A DNA stretch of 64,000 nt, from assembly GCF_027107535.1 (NCBI RefSeq), contig NZ_CP114282.1:295959-359958 (forward strand). Reading direction: 5' to 3'. The position numbers were made by a program, and so were the translations under genes. Source of the DNA: Streptomyces aurantiacus (GTDB lineage Bacteria > Actinomycetota > Actinomycetes > Streptomycetales > Streptomycetaceae). Under the pieces are notes generated by a model. It worked only from the letters and a program-made list of their open reading frames with translations. It was not told where the DNA came from and did not search any database. Every line of letters begins with the position of its first letter. The stretch's first letter is position 1. Of this stretch, positions 52,065 to 61,066 are shown in pieces.

Positions 52065-52323
52065 CGACGCCACCACGCGCTTGCCCGCGGACTCGCCGAC
52101 TGACCGGCACAGCCGACTGCGCACGTGCGCGCAGACCTCCAAGCCCCTACCGGTCTCCCTACCAACTCCCCTACCGGCCCCCGTAGTACGCTGCGCACGG
52201 TCTGCGCAGGTCAGGCCGGGTGGTCGGCCCGACCACACAGCCCCGAAATCCAGCCCTCGCTCTCTTCCGGCTCTCCCGGCCCTTCAGTTGTGGGCGCGGT
52301 GTCGGTGGCGGGCAGGGTGCGGG

Positions 52324-52596
52324 ATGTTCTGGAGCAGCGGGAACAGAGGGCGGGCGGTGGGTGGTTCGAAGGCGTACCCGTACGGATCCACGGCAGCGGT
52401 CCGGGGCCATGTGCTGGCGGCGCTCGGGGTGCTGAGGGTGGCAACCGCCGCCCAGGTACGGCAGCTGATGTGTCCGGGCCACAAGGACAACAAGGCGGTG
52501 CGCAACGCCGCCCTCGATCTTGCGCGCCACGGGCTCGCGTACGCATTTCCCGAGAGACGGGAAACACGCTTCGCCGACTCCAGCGAATGTCGATGA
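52324..52596 (+). pseudogene. Replication-relaxation protein, N-terminal fragment
   Basis: The rightward frame encodes GGSKAYPYGSTAAVRGHVLA, ALGVLRVATAAQVRQLMCPG and HKDNKAVRNAALDLARHGL. This is the winged-helix N-terminus of replication-relaxation family proteins, which occur on Streptomyces linear replicons. After about 70 codons homology ends at AYAFPERRET, where sequence downstream of the acetyltransferase gene begins. Truncated. Confidence 0.7.
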
Positions 52597-52644
52597 GAGC
52601 TTCGCTGGTCGAAGAAGACGGGATCGTGAACCAAGCCGAACGAG

Positions 52645-53199
52645 TCATCCATGCGGTGGTCGAGGAGACGGGGTGGCTGCGTGCCACTCGTCTTCGAGGA
52701 CGCTGAACATCTCGGAGTCCCGCCAACCGTCCCGGATCAGCGCGGTGTGACGATGACGTCCTTCTCGTGTCATGCCGAGCTTGCTGAGTACCCGTGCCGA
52801 CCCGAGGTTCCGCGGGTCGCAGGTGGCATAGATGCGGTGGAGCTCGAGATCCTCGAAGCCTCGCGCCAGCAGTTCCCTGCCGATCGCCGTTCCGACGCCC
52901 TGCCCCCAGACCCCAGGATGCACCGCATAGGTGATCTCGCCTTGACGTTGTCCTCGGCTCCGGACATGGAGCTCCCCCATGCCGACGACATCGCCATCGA
53001 AACGGGCTATGTAGGCGAACCGATGCTGAGGTGCGTGCGACCAGGCCGCGACCGCAGCCGCCACGAACGCGCACGTCTGCTCTTCGGTATTCGGCCCCCA
53101 GGTCTGGAAGCGACAGACCTGAGCGAGGGAAGCCCAGGAGTGGACAGCTCGCCAGTCTGCGAGCTCAATTCTGCTCAAGGTCACCGAATGCCGAGCCAT
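52645..53199 (-). CDS. GNAT-family N-acetyltransferase
   Basis: 184 aa from ATG 53199. RimJ/RimL-type GNAT fold: VTLSRIELADWRAVHSWASL, FAYIARFDGDVVGMGELHVR, then ITYAVHPGVWGQGVGTAIGR with the Q-G-V-G-T acetyl-CoA loop, and LELHRIYATCDPRNLGSARV with LSKLGMTREGRHRH. Probably transfers acetyl groups to an N-terminus or small amine; substrate unknown. Complete, with weak ribosome binding site. Confidence 0.88.
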   Translation of the reverse strand: MARHSVTLSRIELADWRAVHSWASLAQVCRFQTWGPNTEEQTCAFVAAAVAAWSHAPQHRFAYIARFDGDVVGMGELHVRSRGQRQGEITYAVHPGVWGQGVGTAIGRELLARGFEDLELHRIYATCDPRNLGSARVLSKLGMTREGRHRHTALIRDGWRDSEMFSVLEDEWHAATPSPRPPHG

Positions 53200-53475
53200 A
53201 AGCTGATCTTGCCAGAGACAGCTGCGCCGACCTACCGGTTCCAAAGCAGGCACACTCAACGACGCTTCCATATCCCTGTTACGGCCTGCCCACTCGGCGG
53301 ACCGGCGGCGGCCACCATGAGTCCTTTCCCCATAGACCCCACGTATGAGGCCCGAATCTGACGTCGGGGCCCCCTCACGCACACAGCGGCGAACACCACG
53401 TTCTCCAGTGCAGGGCCGTGACCTGCATGGTCGGGTCTGTGGTCGGGGCCGACCAGAGCATGGTCGGGTTGGTGG

Positions 53476-54375
53476 TCAGGCCTCCCGGGTGTGCGTCCAG
53501 CTCACGCGCCGGGTGGGATCCTGGACGGGTTGCCACACCGGCGCTGAGGGCCCGTCGCGCAGCAGGTCGGCCATCGCTGCCACCAGGACGGGAACCTCAC
53601 GCAGAAAGGCCGCCTCGGCCGTATCCCGGGCCGCTGCGTGCAGGGCCTGGGCACGGTTGTGGATATCGGCCGGGCCGGTGTTGTCCAGGATGAACAGCAG
53701 CCGCGGAAACAGCGGGTAGCGGCGCCGCCAGGATTCCTCCGGCGGTTCCATGAACGGCTGCCGGGGCCGTCCGACCGGCACGGGTGCGTAACGGTGGAGC
53801 CGGGCGTAAGCACCGATCTTCGAGGCCAGGCGCTCAGGCCCCATGGTCGCCCGGTCGACCTCTATGAACGCCCGCAGCATCGCCCCCTCCTCACTGCTGG
53901 CGCTGCCGGTGCGGTAGTACAGCAGCGCGTCCGGGATGACCGCCTCGCCGTGGCCGAGGGGGTGGTGGACCTCGGGGATCCAGTCGAGCGGCCGGCACAC
54001 TTCGCCGCGGCGCCGGGCATCTTGCACGAACGCCAGCCCGACCTCTGTCACCGTCAGCCCATGCCCCGCCCGCAGCCGCACCGCGGTCCGGTCGGCGGCC
54101 AGCCGGGACGGCTGCCACTCCCGCAGCTCCGGCAACTGCGCGGCCACCTGCGCCCCGTACTCGGTAACGAACCAGACCCGCGTCCGGCCGGCCTGCGCAA
54201 GCGTGACCCGATCCACCAGACCCTCGTTACGGAGTTTGGCCATGCGGCGGCGCGTCTGCTCCACCCGCACCCCGGGCGCGATCAGCAGATGCAGCTGCTC
54301 CGTCGTCGCCATCCGGTACTGCGCCAGCACCGCCAACGCCAGCCGGTCCCCACCACCCGCATCCACATTCACCAT
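53476..54375 (-). CDS. Replication-relaxation family protein
   Basis: 299 aa from ATG 54375. The N-terminal winged helix (LALAVLAQYRMATTEQLHLL, RRMAKLRNEGLVDRVTLAQA) and the C-terminal nuclease-like half (VIPDALLYYRTGSASSEEGA, MLRAFIEVDRATMGPERLAS) match the replication-relaxation (plasmid/integrative element) family. D...E-V-D recalls a restriction-like fold. Its start lies inside the 3' end of a small upstream frame. A marker of plasmid or integrative-element origin for this end of the window. Confidence 0.85.
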   Translation of the reverse strand: MVNVDAGGGDRLALAVLAQYRMATTEQLHLLIAPGVRVEQTRRRMAKLRNEGLVDRVTLAQAGRTRVWFVTEYGAQVAAQLPELREWQPSRLAADRTAVRLRAGHGLTVTEVGLAFVQDARRRGEVCRPLDWIPEVHHPLGHGEAVIPDALLYYRTGSASSEEGAMLRAFIEVDRATMGPERLASKIGAYARLHRYAPVPVGRPRQPFMEPPEESWRRRYPLFPRLLFILDNTGPADIHNRAQALHAAARDTAEAAFLREVPVLVAAMADLLRDGPSAPVWQPVQDPTRRVSWTHTREA

Positions 54376-54641
54376 CGCCCAACCTCGCTACCGGTCCAAG
54401 GCAGCACCCACCCCACCGGGCACCGCGCGTCCCCGCCACAGCAGCAGCCGGCCCCGACCACAACCCCGACCACGAAGGCCCGACCACGGTCACGAAGCGA
54501 CAACACCACCCCCGACCAGGCCCACAACCCCACCCATGAACCGGCCGACAACCCCACCCACAACAGTCCGCGCCCCTCCAGCGCCTGACGACATATCCGC
54601 AGCTCACCACCCCTGCACGGCCGTGGTCGCCAGCCCGACAT
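54369..54641 (-). CDS. Possible small membrane protein upstream of the replication gene
   Basis: 90 aa from ATG 54641, ending six bases inside the next gene. After RPCRGGELRICRQALEGRGL there are two hydrophobic stretches (LWVGLSAGSWVGLWAWSGVV and AFVVGVVVGAGCCCGG). The overlap with the replication-relaxation start supports translation coupling, but GC-rich frames of this length arise by chance and the binding site abuts the ATG. Confidence 0.35.
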   Translation of the reverse strand: MSGWRPRPCRGGELRICRQALEGRGLLWVGLSAGSWVGLWAWSGVVLSLRDRGRAFVVGVVVGAGCCCGGDARCPVGWVLPWTGSEVGRW

Positions 54642-55303
54642 CCCCCTCTGCACACCCCCACACCCCGTCAGCCAGGAAGAAGGAAAGGGGCGGGGATGGG
54701 TGGGCGTGCCTCGGGGGATCGGGGCGCCGTGCTCTTGTTGCGCGTCGGCGGGCCTCCGCGCTCGGGCGACGGGCAAGGCCGGCGCGGAAGGGGACGGGCG
54801 GGGGCGCTGCCGAGCGGTTGCAGGCGCCCCCGCTGATCGATTGCTGAGGCTGTGTCCGTGCCTGCGGCTGTGATTCCGCAATCCTGCAGGGGCTGTTCGA
54901 GGACTGGGAGACCGAGACCATGCACGCCGAGGGCTGGTCCCGCGCCGCCGAACCCAAGGCGCCGCCCGCCCCGCCGGTACATCCCCGTCTCGTACCGCGC
55001 GGGGAAGGCTGAGCCGCGATTCATGCAGGAGCCCGGGACCGAGCGGGGTCCGGGCTCCTGCACCGCACACCGCCGGGGGGAGTCGGCGCGCTGGACCTGC
55101 CCAACGACGTCCGCACCTCAGGGATGCGCAGGGCGTGGCCGTCAATGGCGGCTGCTGTTCTTCCGCTGGGCAGGGCCCCGGCCGAATAGACAGCCCGAGG
55201 GGAGGCGGCCGGTGCGGGGTTAGGCAGTCAGCCTCGCAGGGCCCTCTGCCCCAAGGGGTTGCGGCGGAGGGCCCGCCCCTTTGACCGGTGCGAGGGGGGC
55301 TGT
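54642..55303. other. 660-base stretch with no confident gene
   Basis: Contains a strong hairpin (55025-55061). Just before it is a short rightward frame with a protein-like C-terminus (ILQGLFEDWETETMHAEGWS...PRLVPRGEG) ending at 55012. The frame has no start after an in-phase stop near 54845, so it may be a 3' remnant. Confidence 0.4.
55025..55061. terminator. Strong GC hairpin terminator
   Basis: GCAGGAGCCCGG at 55025 pairs with CCGGGCTCCTGC ending at 55061 around a GC-rich loop. It follows a rightward C-terminal-like frame ending at 55012. Confidence 0.65.
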
Positions 55304-55453
55304 TCAGCGTTTCGTGAGGGCGGCCAGGTAGACCCGCACCAGCTCCGCGCCCGCCGTGCACCGTCCGGTTCCTCTCGGGCACTCGTGGCACGTGCGCAGG
55401 TGTTCCACGTACGTGTCGTAGCTGCGCTGGGCATCGGGTGTCATGGTGTGCAT
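55304..55453 (-). CDS. Small Cys-rich protein
   Basis: 49 aa from ATG 55453 (MHTMTPDAQRSYDTYVEHLR). CHECPRGTGRC provides three Cys, followed by AGAELVRVYLAALTKR. The size and C-x2-C...C arrangement fit a small zinc-binding protein; similar short proteins are frequent in Streptomyces accessory regions. Clean hydrophilic sequence without frame damage. Confidence 0.5.
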   Translation of the reverse strand: MHTMTPDAQRSYDTYVEHLRTCHECPRGTGRCTAGAELVRVYLAALTKR

Positions 55454-55503
55454 TCGTGCCTCCCCGCGACACGCGCCACCGGCGCGCTTGCTTGCCGACT
55501 GTC

Positions 55504-55625
55504 TCCAGCCAAACCCGAGCATATGGCGCGAGGAGCGCGTCTGTACCCCACTGCATGACGACGATGGATGACGAATGGGGCCCGTGCCGGTTCCGTCAAC
55601 GCGGCACGGACCCCGGTGGCGAACC
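55504..55625. repeat. Dispersed ~120-bp repeat, copy A (copy B at 61603-61723)
   Basis: Both copies share GAGCATATGGCGCGAGG, then GCGCGTCTGTACCC and ACTGCATGACGACGA, and a terminator-like hairpin CCGTGCCG...CGGCACGG, with a 12-base indel and scattered substitutions. Copy B lies just downstream of the uridine-kinase-like gene. Could be a mobile terminator-bearing module or remnants of a duplicated gene end. Confidence 0.6.
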
Positions 55626-55779
55626 TACCCGCCTCCCGACCGGGGCACCCCCGCGGTTCGGGGTGCGGTGTCCACGCGTGTGGGTGGCGACAGTCGGCGG
55701 GCTCGACGGGGCGTTCGGCAGAAAGCGGGAGCGGGTGAGCCGCAACTTCCTAGCGCTGTCCCGCAACTGGTCCGGCTGG

Positions 55780-56073
55780 TTAGCCGTGGATGCTTTGGTC
55801 CACGGACTGCCCGCCGAAAGTTCCTGTCACGGTGTTCGAGTTCCCATCGCCTGAAAACTGCTGGTTGCTACCCGCGGACACGTTGTCGTTTTGGCTGTTG
55901 TCCTCATTGGCGTTGCCGTTGCCGAGAACGCCCACTGCGTCGATGGCTCCCGTTGTCTGGGTGAGTTCCTCTCCGGTACCGGGGTCGGGGTCCGCCACCG
56001 CGTTAGTTCCGGACAGGACGAAAGTGGCCCCGGCAAGAGCGAGACCAACAGCTACACGCTTCATGTTGTTCAT
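55780..56073 (-). CDS. Small secreted Asn/Gly-rich protein, tandem copy 1
   Basis: 97 aa from ATG 56073 (MNNMKRVAVGLALAGATFVL); TTG 56082 and ATG 56064 are alternatives, and no strong binding site is visible. A Sec signal peptide is cleaved near AVA-DPDPG. The mature peptide of about 70 residues begins GTGEELTQTTGAIDAVGVLG. It is then very rich in Asn, Gly, Ser and Gln (GNGNANEDNSQNDNVSAGSN, QQFSGDGNSNTVTGTFGG) without Cys. Composition suggests a flexible or fibre-forming surface peptide; it is not a chaplin. Copy 1 of four identical genes. Confidence 0.7.
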   Translation of the reverse strand: MNNMKRVAVGLALAGATFVLSGTNAVADPDPGTGEELTQTTGAIDAVGVLGNGNANEDNSQNDNVSAGSNQQFSGDGNSNTVTGTFGGQSVDQSIHG

Positions 56074-56336
56074 GCCAGGCAAACAATCTTGAGTCCGTCC
56101 GAGTTACGTCCACCACGGAGTTCCGGGACGGTCTTTTGGCGAGGGCGCCTGGCGTTCTGGACTCACCTTGGCGGCCCGGCCAGGTTCACCGTTGTGGTGA
56201 GGACAGTCGGCGGGCTCGGCGGGACGCTCGGCAGAAAGCCAATGAGTAACCGCCCGTGCGAGCGGCGGCCGGGCCCGTGCCGTCCGGCGGCGCACGGCGA
56301 CGATGCCCCCGCACCCGCCCCTACCAATATCGGCAC

Positions 56337-56367
56337 GGGACCCCGGGGCCTGCCATCCCGGGGTCCC
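56337..56367. terminator. Hairpin in each tandem unit (also 57078, 57819, 58560)
   Basis: GGGACCCCGGG and CCCGGGGTCCC, an 11-bp perfect stem with a nine-base loop, occurs once per 741-bp unit between successive gene copies. It lies upstream of each leftward gene, so it would terminate transcription arriving from the previous unit and keep each copy on its own promoter. Confidence 0.6.
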
Positions 56368-56520
56368 TCTGTGCGCAATTCGTTGACCATGCGCCCTCAA
56401 TGACCGGCCGGACCCGGAGACCCGCCCGAACGCGTCCTCAGCCGGCATCGACTACCGGCTGCAACCCACGACGCTGCGCCAGGCCCTGTTCGGGAAGCGC
56501 CCGCACGGGCCGCGGGCCGG

Positions 56521-56814
56521 TTAGCCGTGGATGCTTTGGTCCACGGACTGCCCGCCGAAAGTTCCTGTCACGGTGTTCGAGTTCCCATCGCCTGAAAACT
56601 GCTGGTTGCTACCCGCGGACACGTTGTCGTTTTGGCTGTTGTCCTCATTGGCGTTGCCGTTGCCGAGAACGCCCACTGCGTCGATGGCTCCCGTTGTCTG
56701 GGTGAGTTCCTCTCCGGTACCGGGGTCGGGGTCCGCCACCGCGTTAGTTCCGGACAGGACGAAAGTGGCCCCGGCAAGAGCGAGACCAACAGCTACACGC
56801 TTCATGTTGTTCAT
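56521..56814 (-). CDS. Small secreted Asn/Gly-rich protein, tandem copy 2
   Basis: Identical in sequence to the copy at 55780-56073, with the same signal peptide and Asn/Gly-rich mature region. Its own upstream 450 bases, including the hairpin at 57078-57108, are repeated exactly. Four copies would raise dosage of one secreted peptide without diversifying it. Confidence 0.7.
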   Translation of the reverse strand: MNNMKRVAVGLALAGATFVLSGTNAVADPDPGTGEELTQTTGAIDAVGVLGNGNANEDNSQNDNVSAGSNQQFSGDGNSNTVTGTFGGQSVDQSIHG

Positions 56815-57261
56815 GCCAGGCAAACAATCTTGAGTCCGTCCGAGTTACGTCCACCACGGAGTTCCGGGACGGTCTTTTGGCGAGGGCGCCTGGCGTTCTG
56901 GACTCACCTTGGCGGCCCGGCCAGGTTCACCGTTGTGGTGAGGACAGTCGGCGGGCTCGGCGGGACGCTCGGCAGAAAGCCAATGAGTAACCGCCCGTGC
57001 GAGCGGCGGCCGGGCCCGTGCCGTCCGGCGGCGCACGGCGACGATGCCCCCGCACCCGCCCCTACCAATATCGGCACGGGACCCCGGGGCCTGCCATCCC
57101 GGGGTCCCTCTGTGCGCAATTCGTTGACCATGCGCCCTCAATGACCGGCCGGACCCGGAGACCCGCCCGAACGCGTCCTCAGCCGGCATCGACTACCGGC
57201 TGCAACCCACGACGCTGCGCCAGGCCCTGTTCGGGAAGCGCCCGCACGGGCCGCGGGCCGG

Positions 57262-57555
57262 TTAGCCGTGGATGCTTTGGTCCACGGACTGCCCGCCGAA
57301 AGTTCCTGTCACGGTGTTCGAGTTCCCATCGCCTGAAAACTGCTGGTTGCTACCCGCGGACACGTTGTCGTTTTGGCTGTTGTCCTCATTGGCGTTGCCG
57401 TTGCCGAGAACGCCCACTGCGTCGATGGCTCCCGTTGTCTGGGTGAGTTCCTCTCCGGTACCGGGGTCGGGGTCCGCCACCGCGTTAGTTCCGGACAGGA
57501 CGAAAGTGGCCCCGGCAAGAGCGAGACCAACAGCTACACGCTTCATGTTGTTCAT
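57262..57555 (-). CDS. Small secreted Asn/Gly-rich protein, tandem copy 3
   Basis: Third identical copy in the array; no substitution relative to copies 1 and 2. Upstream hairpin at 57819-57849. Confidence 0.7.
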   Translation of the reverse strand: MNNMKRVAVGLALAGATFVLSGTNAVADPDPGTGEELTQTTGAIDAVGVLGNGNANEDNSQNDNVSAGSNQQFSGDGNSNTVTGTFGGQSVDQSIHG

Positions 57556-58002
57556 GCCAGGCAAACAATCTTGAGTCCGTCCGAGTTACGTCCACCACGG
57601 AGTTCCGGGACGGTCTTTTGGCGAGGGCGCCTGGCGTTCTGGACTCACCTTGGCGGCCCGGCCAGGTTCACCGTTGTGGTGAGGACAGTCGGCGGGCTCG
57701 GCGGGACGCTCGGCAGAAAGCCAATGAGTAACCGCCCGTGCGAGCGGCGGCCGGGCCCGTGCCGTCCGGCGGCGCACGGCGACGATGCCCCCGCACCCGC
57801 CCCTACCAATATCGGCACGGGACCCCGGGGCCTGCCATCCCGGGGTCCCTCTGTGCGCAATTCGTTGACCATGCGCCCTCAATGACCGGCCGGACCCGGA
57901 GACCCGCCCGAACGCGTCCTCAGCCGGCATCGACTACCGGCTGCAACCCACGACGCTGCGCCAGGCCCTGTTCGGGAAGCGCCCGCACGGGCCGCGGGCC
58001 GG

Positions 58003-58296
58003 TTAGCCGTGGATGCTTTGGTCCACGGACTGCCCGCCGAAAGTTCCTGTCACGGTGTTCGAGTTCCCATCGCCTGAAAACTGCTGGTTGCTACCCGCGG
58101 ACACGTTGTCGTTTTGGCTGTTGTCCTCATTGGCGTTGCCGTTGCCGAGAACGCCCACTGCGTCGATGGCTCCCGTTGTCTGGGTGAGTTCCTCTCCGGT
58201 ACCGGGGTCGGGGTCCGCCACCGCGTTAGTTCCGGACAGGACGAAAGTGGCCCCGGCAAGAGCGAGACCAACAGCTACACGCTTCATGTTGTTCAT
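58003..58296 (-). CDS. Small secreted Asn/Gly-rich protein, tandem copy 4
   Basis: Fourth identical copy, the outermost on the right. Its upstream unit sequence (hairpin at 58560-58590) is complete and then passes into unique sequence at 58744, so the ancestral promoter probably lies within the unit. Confidence 0.7.
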   Translation of the reverse strand: MNNMKRVAVGLALAGATFVLSGTNAVADPDPGTGEELTQTTGAIDAVGVLGNGNANEDNSQNDNVSAGSNQQFSGDGNSNTVTGTFGGQSVDQSIHG

Positions 58297-58836
58297 GCCA
58301 GGCAAACAATCTTGAGTCCGTCCGAGTTACGTCCACCACGGAGTTCCGGGACGGTCTTTTGGCGAGGGCGCCTGGCGTTCTGGACTCACCTTGGCGGCCC
58401 GGCCAGGTTCACCGTTGTGGTGAGGACAGTCGGCGGGCTCGGCGGGACGCTCGGCAGAAAGCCAATGAGTAACCGCCCGTGCGAGCGGCGGCCGGGCCCG
58501 TGCCGTCCGGCGGCGCACGGCGACGATGCCCCCGCACCCGCCCCTACCAATATCGGCACGGGACCCCGGGGCCTGCCATCCCGGGGTCCCTCTGTGCGCA
58601 ATTCGTTGACCATGCGCCCTCAATGACCGGCCGGACCCGGAGACCCGCCCGAACGCGTCCTCAGCCGGCATCGACTACCGGCTGCAACCCACGACGCTGC
58701 GCCAGGCCCTGTTCGGGAAGCGCCCGCACGGGCCGCGGGCCGGTAGCGGCTGAGCCCGCTATCCGATGGTCGCAGCGAGTGTTCGCCGGTCGGTGCGCCG
58801 ACTCCGGGAGCAGTCGCCGGGCAGGGACGCCGGGTG

Positions 58837-59124
58837 TCAGGGGCGGGTGTCCACAATGAGGGCCACGGTCGCCGCGAGGATCGTGACCGCGGCCATGACG
58901 ACCAGCACCGTTCTCACCCCCCTCACGTGTCGACCTGCGCAGGACACGGGGGCCGGCCCCGGCAAGATGCTCCAGGGCACGGGTGAACACTTGCCCTCTG
59001 CCGGCATCCGGCGGGCTTGGGCGTCCGTCTCCCGCAACTGCACGCACCACGCACAGGTGTCTTCTGCATGGCCGGCACTCCGGGCGCCGGGACCCGGATC
59101 GAAACAGTCACCGAAGGCTTCCAT
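58837..59124 (-). CDS. Possible Cys-containing membrane-anchored small protein
   Basis: 95 aa from ATG 59124 (MEAFGDCFDPGPGARSAGHA). It has CAWC and further Cys in the soluble part and a C-terminal span VLVVMAAVTILAATVALIV. A separate 27-residue product from an internal GTG with GAGGGG before it is possible. Low confidence because of GC-driven open frames; the adjacent 59125-59408 interval shows nothing else. Confidence 0.35.
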   Translation of the reverse strand: MEAFGDCFDPGPGARSAGHAEDTCAWCVQLRETDAQARRMPAEGKCSPVPWSILPGPAPVSCAGRHVRGVRTVLVVMAAVTILAATVALIVDTRP

Positions 59125-59408
59125 AGCTGCTCAACGACCGACTCCCGGCAAACGGCCGGAGCCTCACCCATTTGCCCCGGCCTCCCTGTTCAGCCGGACT
59201 TATCGCAGGAGCCTGAGCACGTCGTCGCCTCCCCGGGAGGAAGCGCATTCCCTGACAGCGACGTGGTGTCGCCTGCCGTCTGCTGGTCACACGAGGTGAT
59301 CAGCCGCCGAAGGCGCCGTCAGCGTGACGTACGGCCGCAGCCGCAACCGAAGCAGCCCTCGCGACGCTCTGGACCGGTAGTCCGCAAAACACTGGTTGGG
59401 AGACAGAG

Positions 59409-59730
59409 ATGACCCCCTGGAGCAACGAGAACCTCAGTTCCTGCGCCTACGCCGACCCCTACGCCGTTCCGGACCTCCCTGAGAGCACCTGGCCGACGCC
59501 CGTCCATGCCGGTGACGACCTGGACTACTTCCTGCCGCCGCCCAACCCCGCCGAACGCCTCAACTCGATCCTTGACCCGCGCGATGAACGGCGGCTTGCC
59601 CTGAATGCGACGCTCACCGCCGCCAGTACCCCCCCCGATGCCGGAAGACCGCGCGGTCATCGACCAGCTCAGCGCCCTGCCGGCAGACGTCAGCACCGTC
59701 CTCCAGCGCTGGCTGCACCACGCCCTGTGA
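59409..59730 (+). pseudogene. Small gene frameshifted at a C8 tract
   Basis: From ATG 59409 (GGGAGA upstream) the frame reads MTPWSNENLSSCAYADPYAV, then DDLDYFLPPPNPAERLNSIL and DPRDERRLALNATLTAAST up to eight C (59629-59636). With seven C it would continue PPMPEDRAVIDQLSALPADV and STVLQRWLHHAL-stop at 59730, clearly the natural end. Expected product 106 aa, family unknown. One extra C breaks it, as in the SUKH gene. Confidence 0.6.
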
Positions 59731-59814
59731 ACCCTGGAAGGGACCCGCGACCGTGCGCGACGCGCTGCATCGGGTGGTGACCGGCCCGAGTACCGTCCCG
59801 GCCCGGTCGCGTCC

Positions 59815-60096
59815 TCACCCGCCGACGGCCACAGGGCGTGGGGGCAGTCCAGGTGGCACTATCCAGACGAGCTGGCCGTGCTGCGGCCGTTCGGCCGGCG
59901 GACAAGCCAGCCGAGTTGCTGGCTGGATGTTGTCGGCCCGGACGTCGAAGCGCACCCGGTGGCCCGCGACCAGCACGCGGTCCGCGTCGCCGTGCACCGC
60001 CGACCGGTGGGCGACAGCCTCCCAGCCGCCGCCGTCCTGAGTGATGGCACCCACACCCCGTTCGGGATCGAACCACTTCACCACACCGCTCGGCAC
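59815..60096 (-). CDS. Cold-shock-domain protein
   Basis: 93 aa from GTG 60096 (GGGGG six bases upstream; the frame is open further). VPSGVVKWFDPERGVGAITQ, then DGGGWEAVAHRSAVHG and LVAGHRVRFDVRADN follow the OB-fold cold-shock layout G-x-V-K-W-F-(N/D)...G-F-G-x-I. The aromatic FGFI is replaced by VGAI, weakening the nucleic-acid-binding surface. A non-CSD tail follows. Divergent from standard CspA; possibly plasmid-borne. Confidence 0.7.
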   Translation of the reverse strand: MPSGVVKWFDPERGVGAITQDGGGWEAVAHRSAVHGDADRVLVAGHRVRFDVRADNIQPATRLACPPAERPQHGQLVWIVPPGLPPRPVAVGG

Positions 60097-60347
60097 AGGC
60101 ACCCCCAGCTCTTGACGCCACCGGATGGGAGCCCTCAGCATCTGCCCGCGCATGATCGCCGACAACCGGCGCGGGTCCTGGCGCGCGAGGCAGACACCCC
60201 GCGCCCGACCAGGCTTCACTACCCCAGCAAGCGCGCTGGCCGGCTTTCCGGCCGTGCTCAGCGCTGCGGGAAAGCCGTCACAGAAGACCGTGGCACGGAA
60301 GGGGTACTGGCACGTCGGCCCAGCTCGCGAGTGCGCGGCCAGCCCGG

Positions 60348-60881
60348 TCAGGGTGGGATGAAGGCGTCGACCGCCAGGGCGCCGTCGTCGTCCATGCGGA
60401 CCTGGTCGGCGAGTTGGGCGAGGACCTGTTCCGGCTCAAGACCGGTACGGGCGGCGATCACGCGCAGCCGGCGGCTCACCTCGGCAGACAGCCACACCTG
60501 CGCCTTCCACTCATCACGCTCATCCTGACGCTCCATCTGCCACGCGGCACGGCGGGGGAGAGCACCCTCCCGCTGCGCGTCGCGTCCCCGCGCCCACGTA
60601 CTGCCCTGCACGTCCCCCTCCGGGCTGTAGACCGGCCACCCCTGAGCGTCCGTCAGGGCGGCGACACGGCGCCACTCGGCATGCCGCGCCACCCACTGCT
60701 CCGCGAGGTCCTCCGGGTCACCGTCGTACGGGTCACAGCCGACGGCGGGGGAGTGCAGCTGCTGCCGGGTCTCCCGCTCACGCCGCTGCGCTTCCGCGAC
60801 CTTGTCCGCGACCTGCGCCACGCTCAGCCCCTGGCCCTGGCGCCGGACCGCAGCCCGGGCCACATCATCGGCACTCCACAT
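60348..60881 (-). CDS. Hypothetical plasmid-type protein
   Basis: 177 aa from ATG 60881, overlapping the previous stop by one base (TGATG). Hydrophilic and helical: MWSADDVARAAVRRQGQGLS, VAQVADKVAEAQRRERETRQ, then ERQDERDEWKAQVWLSAEVS and RRLRVIAARTGLEPEQVLAQ. The C-terminal part looks like a ribbon-helix-helix/coil region and may bind DNA. No named family. Confidence 0.6.
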   Translation of the reverse strand: MWSADDVARAAVRRQGQGLSVAQVADKVAEAQRRERETRQQLHSPAVGCDPYDGDPEDLAEQWVARHAEWRRVAALTDAQGWPVYSPEGDVQGSTWARGRDAQREGALPRRAAWQMERQDERDEWKAQVWLSAEVSRRLRVIAARTGLEPEQVLAQLADQVRMDDDGALAVDAFIPP

Positions 60882-61015
60882 CACGCGCTGCCCTCCTGCG
60901 CCGCCCACGCCAGACCGAGGCCGGCCAACTGCGCACGACGCTCCGCACTCTGGCTGCCCAACGCCGCGAGCGTGCTCGTATCGGCAGCGAGAAGGGCATC
61001 CGCTGGGGCGGACAC
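60881..61015 (-). CDS. Very small protein coupled to the hypothetical gene
   Basis: 44 aa from GTG 61015 (or GTG 61021): VSAPADALLAADTSTLAALG then SQSAERRAQLAGLGLAWAAQ. Its TGA overlaps the next ATG (TGATG), which argues for translation. Amphipathic helical; function unknown. Confidence 0.5.
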   Translation of the reverse strand: MSAPADALLAADTSTLAALGSQSAERRAQLAGLGLAWAAQEGSA

Positions 61016-61066
61016 CCCCACTCAGCCGCAGCATGACCGGGCCCGGTGAGCCGTTCCCGTCATCTC

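Larger units (their letters stand above)
55780..58743. repeat. Four perfect 741-bp tandem repeats
   Basis: Units begin at 55780, 56521, 57262 and 58003, each starting TTAGCCGTGGATGCTTTGG (the reverse of a gene end) and ending CGCGGGCCGG. I see no difference between units. Each carries one small secreted-protein gene plus about 450 bases with a hairpin. The array ends at GTAGCGGCTGAGCC. Recent unequal recombination or an assembly artefact are both possible. Confidence 0.9.

Noticed and set aside
55780..56073. Chaplin or rodlin identity for the secreted peptide
   Set aside because: Chaplins have a hydrophobic G-N-x-V-x-V core and often two Cys, and rodlins are longer with different repeats. 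This peptide is Asn/Gly/Asp-rich without either, so only a generic description is justified.
55891..56403. 170-codon rightward frame repeated four times in the tandem array
   Set aside because: It overlaps the leftward secreted-protein gene, has a mixed Arg/Pro-rich composition without signal peptide or domain pattern, and its repetition only reflects the 741-bp unit.
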